Virus record (IMG/VR): IMGVR_UViG_3300032326_001833
Span: 1 to 20,768 of that record
DNA: 20,768 bases
Origin: a virus
Strand: one strand, 5' to 3'
Position numbers and translations under genes: made by a program
Part shown: piece by piece, positions 1 through 6,607 of the stretch
How positions within the stretch are numbered: position 1 is the stretch's first letter
How the letters are laid out: each line of letters opens with the position of its first letter
The notes under the pieces: model-generated
The model's input: the letters and a program-made list of their open reading frames with translations, nothing else
What the model was told of the DNA's origin: nothing
Database searches by the model: none

Positions 1-96
1 CAACTAATAAAAATGATAAAAGCTGATGCTAAGAAGTTTTTGAAGTCAAAAGATGGAAAAAACTATGTTAAACTTATGAAAAAAGGAGTTAATTAA
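1..96 (+). CDS. 3' end of a small lysine-rich protein (partial)
   Basis: The frame is open from the first base of the window and stops with TAA at 94-96, so only the last 31 residues are seen. They are strongly basic (about 12 Lys) and contain no recognisable motif. An internal ATG at 13 would leave a 27-residue peptide, but because the frame is open to the edge a longer upstream gene is more likely. The next gene starts at the base after the stop, and the shared AGGAG near 85-89 lies inside this gene, which suggests one operon. Function unknown. Confidence 0.55.
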   Translation, partial: QLIKMIKADAKKFLKSKDGKNYVKLMKKGVN

Positions 97-225
97 ATGT
101 TGACAAAAGATGATATAAAAAGTTTATTGGTAGCCGCTGCTATCGTAGCATTTGGTTACGTATTAATGTACGGATTTTATTACTTCGCTGATTACATAGG
201 AATATATGAAAGCCTTAGATACTAA
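97..225 (+). CDS. Small single-pass membrane protein, 42 aa
   Basis: ATG at 97 follows an AAGGAG ribosome site with normal spacing. The 42-residue product has a short charged N-terminus (LTKDDIK) and then a continuous hydrophobic stretch at about residues 9-32, rich in Ala, Val, Tyr and Phe, which should cross the membrane once. It directly abuts the preceding gene and overlaps the next by 20 bases in another frame, as is common in compact phage gene runs. No family is recognised. A role at the host inner membrane is inferred only from hydrophobicity. Confidence 0.6.
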   Translation: MLTKDDIKSLLVAAAIVAFGYVLMYGFYYFADYIGIYESLRY

Positions 226-436
226 TTTAAAGTGGTTAGCAACGGCCGTTCTGGTTGTTGCAACTGCAATGACATCACTAAACATTTATCCTTTAGGGCC
301 TATATTATATTTAATTGGTGGACTACTTTGGTTAGTGGTAAGTATAATGTGGAAAGAACCTGCATTAATTGTAACCAACCTTACTTTGGCATCTGTTAAT
401 GCGATTGGATTAATTTATAATCTATTAATAAAATAA
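206..436 (+). CDS. Small membrane protein with two or three hydrophobic helices, 76 aa
   Basis: ATG at 206 is preceded by AGGA (about 199-202) at good spacing, inside the end of the previous gene. The 76-residue product has hydrophobic stretches at about residues 9-29, 31-50 and 53-73, with Pro and Gly at the turns and few charges, so it should be an integral membrane protein with two or three helices. The stop overlaps the start of the next gene by one base (TAATG), pointing to translational coupling. Family not recognised. It might alter the host inner membrane, but nothing in the sequence gives a specific function. Confidence 0.75.
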   Translation: MKALDTNLKWLATAVLVVATAMTSLNIYPLGPILYLIGGLLWLVVSIMWKEPALIVTNLTLASVNAIGLIYNLLIK

Positions 437-705
437 TGAAAAAACAAGAAATAGAAACGTTGACGAAACTAATAAGTAAAAATTGTACCACAAAATCAAA
501 ATATAAATTTTGGCAAGAATACAAACTGAGAATGCTCAACAATGAATCAAGATTAAAAACGAAAAGATTTGAGTCTTGTTGTTATGATTGTGCGTCAAAA
601 ATAGCTGACAAAATAGAAAAACATAAAGATATGGTTTCAAAAGGATATTCCATATGGGAGCTCGGCGATAGTACCTTTTTTGAATGTAATAGATTAAAAT
701 TATGA
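436..705 (+). CDS. Hypothetical basic protein with a Cys cluster, 89 aa
   Basis: This 89-residue soluble, Lys-rich protein starts within the stop of the membrane protein before it and has no ribosome site of its own, so it is probably translated by coupling. Cysteines occur at residue 17, in a CCYDC cluster around residues 48-52, and near the C-terminus (ECN). The cluster could bind a metal, but the spacing matches no finger I know. Its TGA stop overlaps the ATG of the following gene (ATGA). Function unknown. Confidence 0.7.
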   Translation: MKKQEIETLTKLISKNCTTKSKYKFWQEYKLRMLNNESRLKTKRFESCCYDCASKIADKIEKHKDMVSKGYSIWELGDSTFFECNRLKL

Positions 706-869
706 TGGAAAAACCAATAATCAAAGACATCAATTCTTCAGGAGTTTGGGGCAAACTTTATCTTGTAAAGTATAAAGGCTTTTCTAATGTAATGTTAAAA
801 GAAGAAATTGCTGATTGGTGCGAAGAAGTTGACCAAATAAAAGAAGAATTACAGACTACCGAATCTTAA
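702..869 (+). CDS. Hypothetical small acidic protein, 55 aa
   Basis: This 55-codon frame starts at ATG 702 (a second ATG follows at 705) in an ATGA overlap with the previous stop and ends at TAA 867-869. The C-terminal half is acidic and probably helical (EEIADWCEEVDQIKEEL). There is no separate ribosome site, so coupling to the upstream gene is the likely mode of translation. Its end overlaps the end of the convergent epimerase gene by 21 bases. No family is recognised. Confidence 0.6.
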   Translation: MMEKPIIKDINSSGVWGKLYLVKYKGFSNVMLKEEIADWCEEVDQIKEELQTTES

Positions 870-1613
870 TACTTTATCTAAATCTAAATTTCTTAAAAAA
901 GTCCATACTGTCATTGTAGGTTCCCAACCTAATTTTTTCAATTCACTATTATCACTTGCATTACTTTCGGCTTCGCAAGGGTCACCTTTTCTTAATGGTA
1001 CTTTAAATCCAGCTTCTTCTATTACTTCTTTCACACTATATAAATGACCAGAACTTACTTCATAGGTCTTGTTTTTATCCTTCAATCCCAACTTAACAAA
1101 TAATAATATTGCGTTGACTACATCATCAATGTAAATAAAATCTCTTTTATGATTTGTTTTATATTTTACGGTACCATTCACTATATAATCAAACAACATA
1201 CCCTTACGTGGTATTTCTCCGTATGTAGTGGCAAATCTTAAACCTACTTGACCATCTCTTGCGGCTTCTTCCATTTTCTTTTTACTCTCACCATAAGGTG
1301 ATAGTGTCCAGTTATGTACGCTTGAACTTGAAGCGTATAGACAAGGTATTTTTTTCTCATAACATAGATCAAATATTTTTTTACTATATTCTACGTTATT
1401 TAAAAAGTATGGTTCTGGATTCTTTACACTATCTCTCACGTTGGCCTTTGCAGCCAAATGAATTACAAAATTCTCATCACCATTTAATGTAAAATCTTTG
1501 ATGTCTTTGTTAAGAGATAAATCGTAGCAAACTAGTTGATGTTTTTTTCTGAGTAATCTTTTTTTTAAATTACTACCTATAAAACCTTCACTGCCTGTTA
1601 GTACTATTTTCAT
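849..1613 (-). CDS. NAD-dependent epimerase/dehydratase (extended SDR family)
   Basis: The 254-residue product begins with the Rossmann dinucleotide-binding motif GSEGFIG (G7, G10, G13). It has the HLAAKANV segment typical of sugar-nucleotide epimerases near residue 52, an SSSS strand at 95-98 where the catalytic Ser/Thr lies, and the catalytic YxxxK pair at Y107 and K111. It is somewhat short for UDP-glucose 4-epimerase relatives (about 300-340 aa), losing part of the C-terminal substrate domain. Such enzymes act on NDP-sugars in surface-polysaccharide or glycan-modification pathways, and related genes occur in many T4-like marine phages. I chose the ATG at 1613; a TTG two codons upstream is possible. 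The gene overlaps the small ORF upstream of it, suggesting coupled translation. The exact sugar substrate is not readable. Confidence 0.88.
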   Translation of the reverse strand: MKIVLTGSEGFIGSNLKKRLLRKKHQLVCYDLSLNKDIKDFTLNGDENFVIHLAAKANVRDSVKNPEPYFLNNVEYSKKIFDLCYEKKIPCLYASSSSVHNWTLSPYGESKKKMEEAARDGQVGLRFATTYGEIPRKGMLFDYIVNGTVKYKTNHKRDFIYIDDVVNAILLFVKLGLKDKNKTYEVSSGHLYSVKEVIEEAGFKVPLRKGDPCEAESNASDNSELKKLGWEPTMTVWTFLRNLDLDKVLRFGSL

Positions 1614-1764
1614 ATACAATCCAAGGATAATAAAAAGCCGTTACCAAATCAATTTGTTTATAAACAATATTCCAAGCACATTCCATATATTCTCTTTCAT
1701 ATGTATATTCTTGGAAGTTACCTGCATTATAGTTATGTAAACTATTTGTTCTGTCTGTGTGCAT
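1588..1764 (-). CDS. Hypothetical small protein upstream of the epimerase, 58 aa
   Basis: On the minus strand an ATG at 1764 opens 58 codons ending with TGA at 1588-1590, overlapping the epimerase start in a different frame. The product is polar and rich in Tyr, Asn and Glu, with an aromatic patch near residues 44-51 (FYYPWIVY) and no signal or membrane segment. The late promoter box at 1774-1781 ends only nine bases before the ATG, so any transcript would have almost no leader. I recognise no family. Its position makes it the first gene of the epimerase unit. Confidence 0.5.
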   Translation of the reverse strand: MHTDRTNSLHNYNAGNFQEYTYEREYMECAWNIVYKQIDLVTAFYYPWIVYENSTNRQ

Positions 1765-1773
1765 TTATAATAT

Positions 1774-1781
1774 TATTTATA
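1774..1781 (-). promoter_or_regulatory. T4-type late promoter box, leftward
   Basis: Read on the minus strand this is exactly TATAAATA, the consensus recognised by the T4 gp55 late sigma factor. It lies nine bases before the ATG of the 58-residue gene and should drive that gene and the epimerase. It forms half of a 14-base perfect palindrome with the rightward box. Confidence 0.65.
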
Positions 1782-1787
1782 TAAATA
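1780..1787 (+). promoter_or_regulatory. T4-type late promoter box, rightward
   Basis: Exact TATAAATA, 27 bases before the ATG at 1815, leaving a leader of about 20 bases that includes the AAGGAG ribosome site. It shares two bases with the leftward box, so the pair is a compact divergent late promoter. Confidence 0.75.
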
Positions 1788-1814
1788 CTTTAGCCAATTA
1801 AACAAGGAGAAACA

Positions 1815-1964
1815 ATGGCTAAGAAAAAAAAGATAGTTACTCCTGAAGATATAATTGAGTCTATAAGAGATAAGCAAACTGAAATTGACGATTTATTACT
1901 AGACCTAGAAGAAAGCATTACGTCACAAGTTGACGAGGATGTGGACGAGGACGAAGAAGAATAG
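1815..1964 (+). CDS. Small highly acidic protein, 49 aa
   Basis: ATG at 1815 follows a strong ribosome site (AAGGAG) and a consensus late promoter, so this very short gene is well supported despite its length. The protein has a KKKK patch at residues 3-6, a helical middle with Asp/Glu/Leu, and an Asp/Glu tail covering about the last ten residues. It has no Cys, Trp, Tyr or Phe. The late promoter implies a virion or assembly role; acidic tails of this sort can mimic nucleic acid or bind basic partners, but that is inference. A strong hairpin follows the stop. Family not recognised. Confidence 0.72.
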   Translation: MAKKKKIVTPEDIIESIRDKQTEIDDLLLDLEESITSQVDEDVDEDEEE

Positions 1965-1977
1965 TATCTATATTTCA

Positions 1978-2022
1978 GGTGCCTAGAAATAACTAGGCAC
2001 CCTTTGATTCACAAACAAAGGG
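1978..2022 (+). terminator. Two adjoining hairpins, probable transcript end of the acidic-protein gene
   Basis: The first stem pairs GGTGCCTAG (1978-1986) with CTAGGCACC (1993-2001) around a six-base loop. The second pairs CCCTTTG (2000-2006) with CAAAGGG (2016-2022) around nine bases. The two share the bases at 2000-2001. No U-run follows, so termination could be weak, or the structure could protect a 3' end. The second stem also covers the AGGG that would serve as ribosome site for the gene starting at 2026. Confidence 0.55.
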
Positions 2023-2025
2023 CAT

Positions 2026-2154
2026 ATGGAAAAATACATAGGCGTTATATTACTTGGCATCATTGTAGGTGGGTTAACCTATATCTATTTTTCAATACGT
2101 ATCAATCCAAAACCATACTTTAAAAAACATAAAAAACGCTTGACTAAAAAGTAA
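2026..2154 (+). CDS. Small membrane-anchored basic protein, 42 aa
   Basis: ATG at 2026 sits three bases after an AGGG. The 42-residue product has one membrane span at about residues 4-24 (Ile, Leu, Gly, Val rich) followed by a strongly basic tail (KKHKKRLTKK), a typical N-out, C-in small phage membrane protein. The TTGACT promoter box of the next operon lies within its last codons. Its ribosome site can be buried in the hairpin just upstream, so translation may depend on read-through or unfolding. Function unknown. Confidence 0.55.
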   Translation: MEKYIGVILLGIIVGGLTYIYFSIRINPKPYFKKHKKRLTKK

Positions 2155-2168
2155 TATAAGTATATAAT
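2140..2168 (+). promoter_or_regulatory. Sigma-70 promoter of the halogenase operon
   Basis: TTGACT (2140-2145), a 17-base spacer and TATAAT (2163-2168), within one base of the bacterial consensus. Only five bases separate the -10 box from the ATG at 2174, so transcription should begin at or within a base or two of the start codon, giving a leaderless mRNA. Host RNA polymerase would read this early in infection. Confidence 0.8.
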
Positions 2169-2173
2169 ATATT

Positions 2174-3256
2174 ATGGCAGTTTTATATACATCACACTCA
2201 CTGTGTCATATTTGTTTTAGACATATACCATCACAAATAACAGTAGAAAATAACATACGTTATATTAATAAAGAATGTCCTGAACATGGACATTTTAAAA
2301 TTATACAAGATCCTGATGCTGAGTTTTGTGAAAAACTAGAGCAGAAAACAAATAAGATTTATCAAAATATTTTAATGTTAGAAACTACTGACAAATGTAA
2401 TTTAAACTGCCCACATTGTTATCATATTCCAAAAAATGATGTAACTGATTTGTCAATACTTAAAGTTTATGATGAAATTAAAAATGCACCAAAAGAATTA
2501 AACAAAATAATATTAGCAGGAGCCGAACCTACAGTAAGAAAAGAAATATTTGATCTTATAGATTATTGTAATCAAAACGGAAGAAAACCATCTATACTTA
2601 CAAATGGTGTTAAATTGAGTGAAAGAAAATTTGTTGAAAATTTAATAATGCATAAAACTGAAGCCGTATTAATAGGACTAAACCATTGGTCTTATCAAGG
2701 TAAAAAAATACATCAAAAACAATTAAAAGGTATTAAAAATTGTATAGATTTAAATTTATTTTTTTATTACATAGGTTATACTGTTGAAAGTTATGAACAC
2801 TTAAAAGACGTATTAGAAGAAATACAAAACTTTCCTTATTATAACAAAGGTAAAAAATATCAATTTAGAATTAGATTAGGCAGTAATATAGGTAGAGTTC
2901 CAAACGAACCTACAGCTTACATAAGTAAAAATTATAAAGAAATTGAAAAAATTGCCAAGTCTTTAGGACAAGAATTAATTAGCGGACACGAAGAAGGCGA
3001 TGATAATATGTATCATATGTTTGGTTATATAAACGGCCATAAGATAAGAATTATACAATGGCCTGATGCAACAAATATAGATTTAAGTCAATTAAAACAT
3101 TCTCCTTGGGCAAAATTTAATAGGCAAAATTATATTACAAATTTTATACATCAAGTTATAACTAGAGATGCTTATGTAAATAAAAAAATACCTGTATTAG
3201 ATAGTGTTCCTGATGAATACAAATATAGTATTAAAAATGATGGTGATATAAAATGA
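2174..3256 (+). CDS. Radical SAM enzyme with a Tes/MJ0619-like N-terminal metal-binding segment
   Basis: Residues 75-82 hold the radical SAM cluster motif C-x3-C-x2-C (CNLNCPHC), whose cysteines bind the 4Fe-4S cluster that cleaves S-adenosylmethionine. AGAEPT near 115-120 replaces the usual GGEP strand motif. Before the barrel lies a small metal-binding segment, C11-x2-C14 and then CPEHG at 35-39. This arrangement is known from the MJ0619 / tetraether lipid synthase (Tes) type of radical SAM proteins, which act on C-H bonds of pterins or lipid tails. At 360 residues it is shorter than those relatives (about 500), and I see no C-terminal cysteine cluster, so the C-terminal region is reduced. 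It is the first gene of the operon and overlaps the halogenase by four bases (ATGA). The fold is sure; the substrate is unknown. Confidence 0.9.
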   Translation: MAVLYTSHSLCHICFRHIPSQITVENNIRYINKECPEHGHFKIIQDPDAEFCEKLEQKTNKIYQNILMLETTDKCNLNCPHCYHIPKNDVTDLSILKVYDEIKNAPKELNKIILAGAEPTVRKEIFDLIDYCNQNGRKPSILTNGVKLSERKFVENLIMHKTEAVLIGLNHWSYQGKKIHQKQLKGIKNCIDLNLFFYYIGYTVESYEHLKDVLEEIQNFPYYNKGKKYQFRIRLGSNIGRVPNEPTAYISKNYKEIEKIAKSLGQELISGHEEGDDNMYHMFGYINGHKIRIIQWPDATNIDLSQLKHSPWAKFNRQNYITNFIHQVITRDAYVNKKIPVLDSVPDEYKYSIKNDGDIK

Positions 3257-4821
3257 AAATAGTTATTATAGGTGGTGGTACGGCCGGATGGATGACTGCG
3301 GCCTATTTGGCAAAATATAGAGGTGGTAAAAACATTACTGTTATTGAATCTGATAAAATACCGATAATAGGTGTAGGTGAAAGTGTTACTCCGCATCTTG
3401 CACATTTCTTTAATGAAATAGGTATTAAAGAACACGATTGGATGTTAAAAACGGCCGCTGTTTACAAATATGCAAATAGATTTTTAAATTGGAAAGACAA
3501 CAAAGGTGAATATGAATATTTTAGTTTTAATTATACTGTACCTGAAAACAATTTTTTAAAAGATATAACAGTTAATCGTTCTTACTTAGATTTTTCAGAT
3601 GATATAAATGGCAACAGAAGTATAGATTATTTAGCTTATCATTGTAAAAATAATACTTTCAAAAGATTCGATCAATATTTTAATCCTCAATTTCATTATA
3701 TGGAAAAAAATGTTGCACCTTTTTATAACAACGAACATTTATTAAATCAACCATTTAGTCATAGTCAACACATTAATGCTGAATTAGCTGCAAAATATAT
3801 TAAAGAACAAATAGCATTACCATCAGGCGTTACTCATATTGTAGATAAAGTTGTAGATGTTAAATCTAAAGGAGATGTAGTATCTGAAATTAAATTAGAA
3901 AGTGGTAAGATTATAACTGGAGATTTATTTGTAGATTGTTCAGGTTTTCATAAAGCCTTAATTTCTAAATTAGGTTGGAAAGATATACCTTATCATAATC
4001 ACGTTATTGATAGTGCTTTTGTTTGCCAAACTGATTATGTTAATCCAAAAGAAGAAATGGTAAATTATTCACAGACAATAGCAGAACCTTATGGTTGGAG
4101 ATTTAAATTAGGATTATATCATAGAATGGGTAATGGTTACGTTTATAGTTCTAAACACGTATCAGATTACATTATAGAGGATTATTTAAAAAAATTATTA
4201 AACAAAGATAAAGTTAAACAAATAAAATGGAAGCCATCTAAACTAGAAAAATTTGGTAGTGGTAATGTTGCAGCTGTTGGATTAAGTTGTGGGTTTATTG
4301 AACCATTAGAAGCAAATGCTTTATATGAAGTCGTTACAAGTATTAAAAGATTAAACAAAGTATTAGATAAACCAATACTAGATTTTTCTACGTACAACAA
4401 AAAAATGAATTATACTATAGATGATATAGCGGACTTTATATTAGTTCATTATACTATGAGTAATAGACAAGATACTTTTTTTTGGAAAGATATGAAAGAA
4501 TTAGGTGTTAAATTAAAACATAAAGACCTAATTATAGAAAAAATAAATCATATTAATAATTCTATGAAATCATCTGTTGTAGGTTATACGACTTATCCTG
4601 ATTATATGTGGATGCAACTGGCCGTATCTTGGGGATTAGATATACCTAAAAGAAATCTAAATAAAGATATAATACAATTATCTAAATTACATTTTGAATA
4701 TTTTGAAAATAAACATAATACAATTTCTAATTTAGTTGAAAATAATTATGAGTGGCACAAAAAAAATATATTCAAAATAGAACCTGATGAATGGAAAAAA
4801 CAATATGTGGATAGATTATAA
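3253..4821 (+). CDS. Flavin-dependent halogenase (tryptophan 7-halogenase family)
   Basis: The 522-residue product opens with the FAD-binding GGGTAGW motif (residues 7-13), followed by IGVGES (39-44). The region equivalent to PrnA Lys79 reads VYKYANRF, placing the conserved lysine that carries the halogenating species at K72. DCSGF (228-232) and FIEPLEA (348-354, with E353 near the expected catalytic Glu) match the family in order. Members use FADH2, O2 and a halide to form HOX, which travels to the lysine and attacks an electron-rich substrate. The family motif WxWxIP is degenerate here: residues 281-287 read GWRFKLG. Viral members exist, such as VirX1 of cyanophage Syn10. FADH2 must come from a separate reductase; the nitroreductase at 5882 is a candidate. 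Translation is coupled to the radical SAM gene. Substrate and halide cannot be read. Confidence 0.9.
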   Translation: MKIVIIGGGTAGWMTAAYLAKYRGGKNITVIESDKIPIIGVGESVTPHLAHFFNEIGIKEHDWMLKTAAVYKYANRFLNWKDNKGEYEYFSFNYTVPENNFLKDITVNRSYLDFSDDINGNRSIDYLAYHCKNNTFKRFDQYFNPQFHYMEKNVAPFYNNEHLLNQPFSHSQHINAELAAKYIKEQIALPSGVTHIVDKVVDVKSKGDVVSEIKLESGKIITGDLFVDCSGFHKALISKLGWKDIPYHNHVIDSAFVCQTDYVNPKEEMVNYSQTIAEPYGWRFKLGLYHRMGNGYVYSSKHVSDYIIEDYLKKLLNKDKVKQIKWKPSKLEKFGSGNVAAVGLSCGFIEPLEANALYEVVTSIKRLNKVLDKPILDFSTYNKKMNYTIDDIADFILVHYTMSNRQDTFFWKDMKELGVKLKHKDLIIEKINHINNSMKSSVVGYTTYPDYMWMQLAVSWGLDIPKRNLNKDIIQLSKLHFEYFENKHNTISNLVENNYEWHKKNIFKIEPDEWKKQYVDRL

Positions 4822-5368
4822 AAATTATAAACACTACGAATTACTAGAACAATTAAGAGATATATCTTTATCTGAATATGATAATAAATTAAATCCTCAC
4901 TTGGTAGCAGAGTCAATAAAAGAAAGATATAATCAATTACCTTGGCCACCTAAAGTAGATTGGCATTTACATCCATTAATAATGAATACGGAAATTAATA
5001 GAGATTATAGTACGTATTGGCCTGCAAGTACAGAATTTGCTTCTAAAATACCAGGTTTAAGAAGTCTAAATGTAAATTATGTTTCACCTAAAACAATAAT
5101 ACCAGATCATAAAGATGATATTTTAGAATTAAAACAATTAGAAAGTTGGAGAAAAAAATTAGGTATTGTTACTATGATAGGTATAGATATGCCAAGCAAT
5201 GATGTTGATGTTGTAGGATTTCACGTCAACAATATAAAAAAATCTTGGTCATCAGGTGATATAGTTTCTTTTGATGGTCACCAATTACACGGCGGTTGGA
5301 ATAATTCAGATAAAATGAGAGTTACATTTTACATCTCTATAGACAAGGAATATTATGATACCATATAA
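4787..5368 (+). CDS. Aspartyl/asparaginyl beta-hydroxylase-like Fe(II)/2OG oxygenase
   Basis: The 193-residue product has the layout of the Asp/Asn beta-hydroxylase family: PDHKDD with candidate iron ligands H108 and D110, then W154 and GDIVSFDG leading to H165/H168, and R178 in the final strand, where this family binds 2-oxoglutarate. Such enzymes hydroxylate peptide side chains or small molecules using iron, O2 and 2-oxoglutarate. The start is uncertain. ATG 4787 overlaps the halogenase by 35 bases, while ATG 4805 would overlap by 17; neither has a strong ribosome site. The tight overlap links it to the halogenase. Confidence 0.78.
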   Translation: MNGKNNMWIDYKNYKHYELLEQLRDISLSEYDNKLNPHLVAESIKERYNQLPWPPKVDWHLHPLIMNTEINRDYSTYWPASTEFASKIPGLRSLNVNYVSPKTIIPDHKDDILELKQLESWRKKLGIVTMIGIDMPSNDVDVVGFHVNNIKKSWSSGDIVSFDGHQLHGGWNNSDKMRVTFYISIDKEYYDTI

Positions 5369-5885
5369 GTATGTTGATTTTCCAAATTTAAAAGAAACAG
5401 TAAACGAGATATTAAAAATAATACCTGAATTGCATAAAGACACTTCAATATATAAAAGTTATGACAAAGAATTTTTTTCTAATATAAAACTATTAAAAAA
5501 TGGAGTTGAGAGGTTTAATTCTTGGAATGAAATATTTGATATTGCAATTGTTTCAACAAAAGCTAACTCATCATTACCCATTCATAAAGATTTTGGGCCT
5601 ATTGAAAAAACTATCTATTCTTTAAACTTACCGTTATATAATTGCGACAAATCATATAACATATTATATAAATTAAAAGAAAATGCAAAGTCTAAAAAAA
5701 AATCAGACAAAAATGATGATTATGAATATCTTAAATATAAAGAACGTGATTTAGAAGAAGTTGTAAGATTTTATTTAACACAAGCAGTCATATTTAATAC
5801 GCAAATGCCACACACTGCAATTAATCCTACTAATGAACCTAGAATAATGTTAACAATGAGATTTAACACACCTTTATCTATATGA
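5355..5885 (+). CDS. Putative Fe(II)/2OG oxygenase-like protein, 176 aa
   Basis: The protein has an HxD pair at H77-D79 (PIHKDFGP), a later PH at 152-153 and R163 in the last strand (PRIMLTMRF). This order and spacing fit the double-stranded beta-helix iron/2-oxoglutarate oxygenases. A Lys- and Asp-rich insertion of about 25 residues (around 108-132) separates the strands and looks like a flexible loop. The ATG is well chosen: AAGGA stands six bases upstream, within the preceding gene, and the two genes overlap by 14 bases. Similarity is to the fold rather than to a named subfamily, so the reaction is unknown. It may be catalytic or a pseudo-enzyme partner. Confidence 0.65.
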   Translation: MIPYKYVDFPNLKETVNEILKIIPELHKDTSIYKSYDKEFFSNIKLLKNGVERFNSWNEIFDIAIVSTKANSSLPIHKDFGPIEKTIYSLNLPLYNCDKSYNILYKLKENAKSKKKSDKNDDYEYLKYKERDLEEVVRFYLTQAVIFNTQMPHTAINPTNEPRIMLTMRFNTPLSI

Positions 5886-6607
5886 GTGAATTAAAAAAAT
5901 TAATGAAGTTTAGAGAAAATATAACTCATTTTACTAAACAAGAACCAAACAAAGGCACTATACAACAAATATTAAAGGATGCTCACGATTTAATACCTGT
6001 TAAAAACAATATGTGGAATTATTATATTGATGTTTGGGGGCCAGAACACCACGAAGAAAAAAAACTGGTTGCATTACAAACTGTAACTGGCCAAAATAAA
6101 AGAGATTTTGCACCTAATGGTAAACATGACGGCGATATAAAGTTATTAGAAGAAATATATAATGATTGGAAAAAGAAAAGAGAATTGTTTAGACAAGGAG
6201 TAAATTTAGATAGTAATTTTAGAAGCTTTGGATTTAACGATCAAGTTACCGCTCCTTATCTTTTAGTGTATTATCAAAAACCTGGTTATCCTACAGAAAA
6301 ACAAAAACAATTAGGTTATAAAGAAAAAATAATTTCATATTCTGATGTAACAGAAAACCAATGGCAAATATCGGCCTCAATGCACGGTTATGGTACAACA
6401 CTCTTATGTGCTGAACAAGGTCTTTATGCTTCTTTTTGTAAATGTTATTATTTTAATTATAAAAACTTTAATAATATACTGACACCTTTAAAGGCTGGCT
6501 TTTCAAATGTGGCCTTTTTATTAGGTATAGGGTATAGAGATGTAGAATTACCATATTTTAAAAATAAAATTAAACCAGATTTAAATGAAATAGTGACTTG
6601 GAAGTAA
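5882..6607 (+). CDS. Nitroreductase-family flavoprotein, 241 aa
   Basis: The N-terminus carries the FMN phosphate-binding arginine in the usual setting (KFRENITHF, R11), followed by a helix and an asparagine pair (KNNMWNYYID, 41-50) at the place where this family has its S/xN-QPW-type motif. The segment from about residue 157, ISASMHGYGTTLLCAEQGLYAS, is the family's central helix bordering the flavin, and the product ends with a GIGYRD strand. Family members are FMN oxidoreductases using NAD(P)H and include nitroreductases, flavin reductases, SagB-type azoline dehydrogenases and iodotyrosine deiodinase. Next to a halogenase the likely roles are flavin reductase partner, dehydrogenase, or dehalogenase; the sequence alone does not decide. 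It overlaps its upstream neighbour by four bases (ATGA). Confidence 0.8.
   Translation: MSELKKLMKFRENITHFTKQEPNKGTIQQILKDAHDLIPVKNNMWNYYIDVWGPEHHEEKKLVALQTVTGQNKRDFAPNGKHDGDIKLLEEIYNDWKKKRELFRQGVNLDSNFRSFGFNDQVTAPYLLVYYQKPGYPTEKQKQLGYKEKIISYSDVTENQWQISASMHGYGTTLLCAEQGLYASFCKCYYFNYKNFNNILTPLKAGFSNVAFLLGIGYRDVELPYFKNKIKPDLNEIVTWK

Noticed and set aside
3172-3435. 87-codon minus-strand frame across the radical SAM/halogenase junction
   Set aside because: It is antisense to two clear enzymes and its Tyr/Thr/Phe-rich composition is that of a shadow frame.
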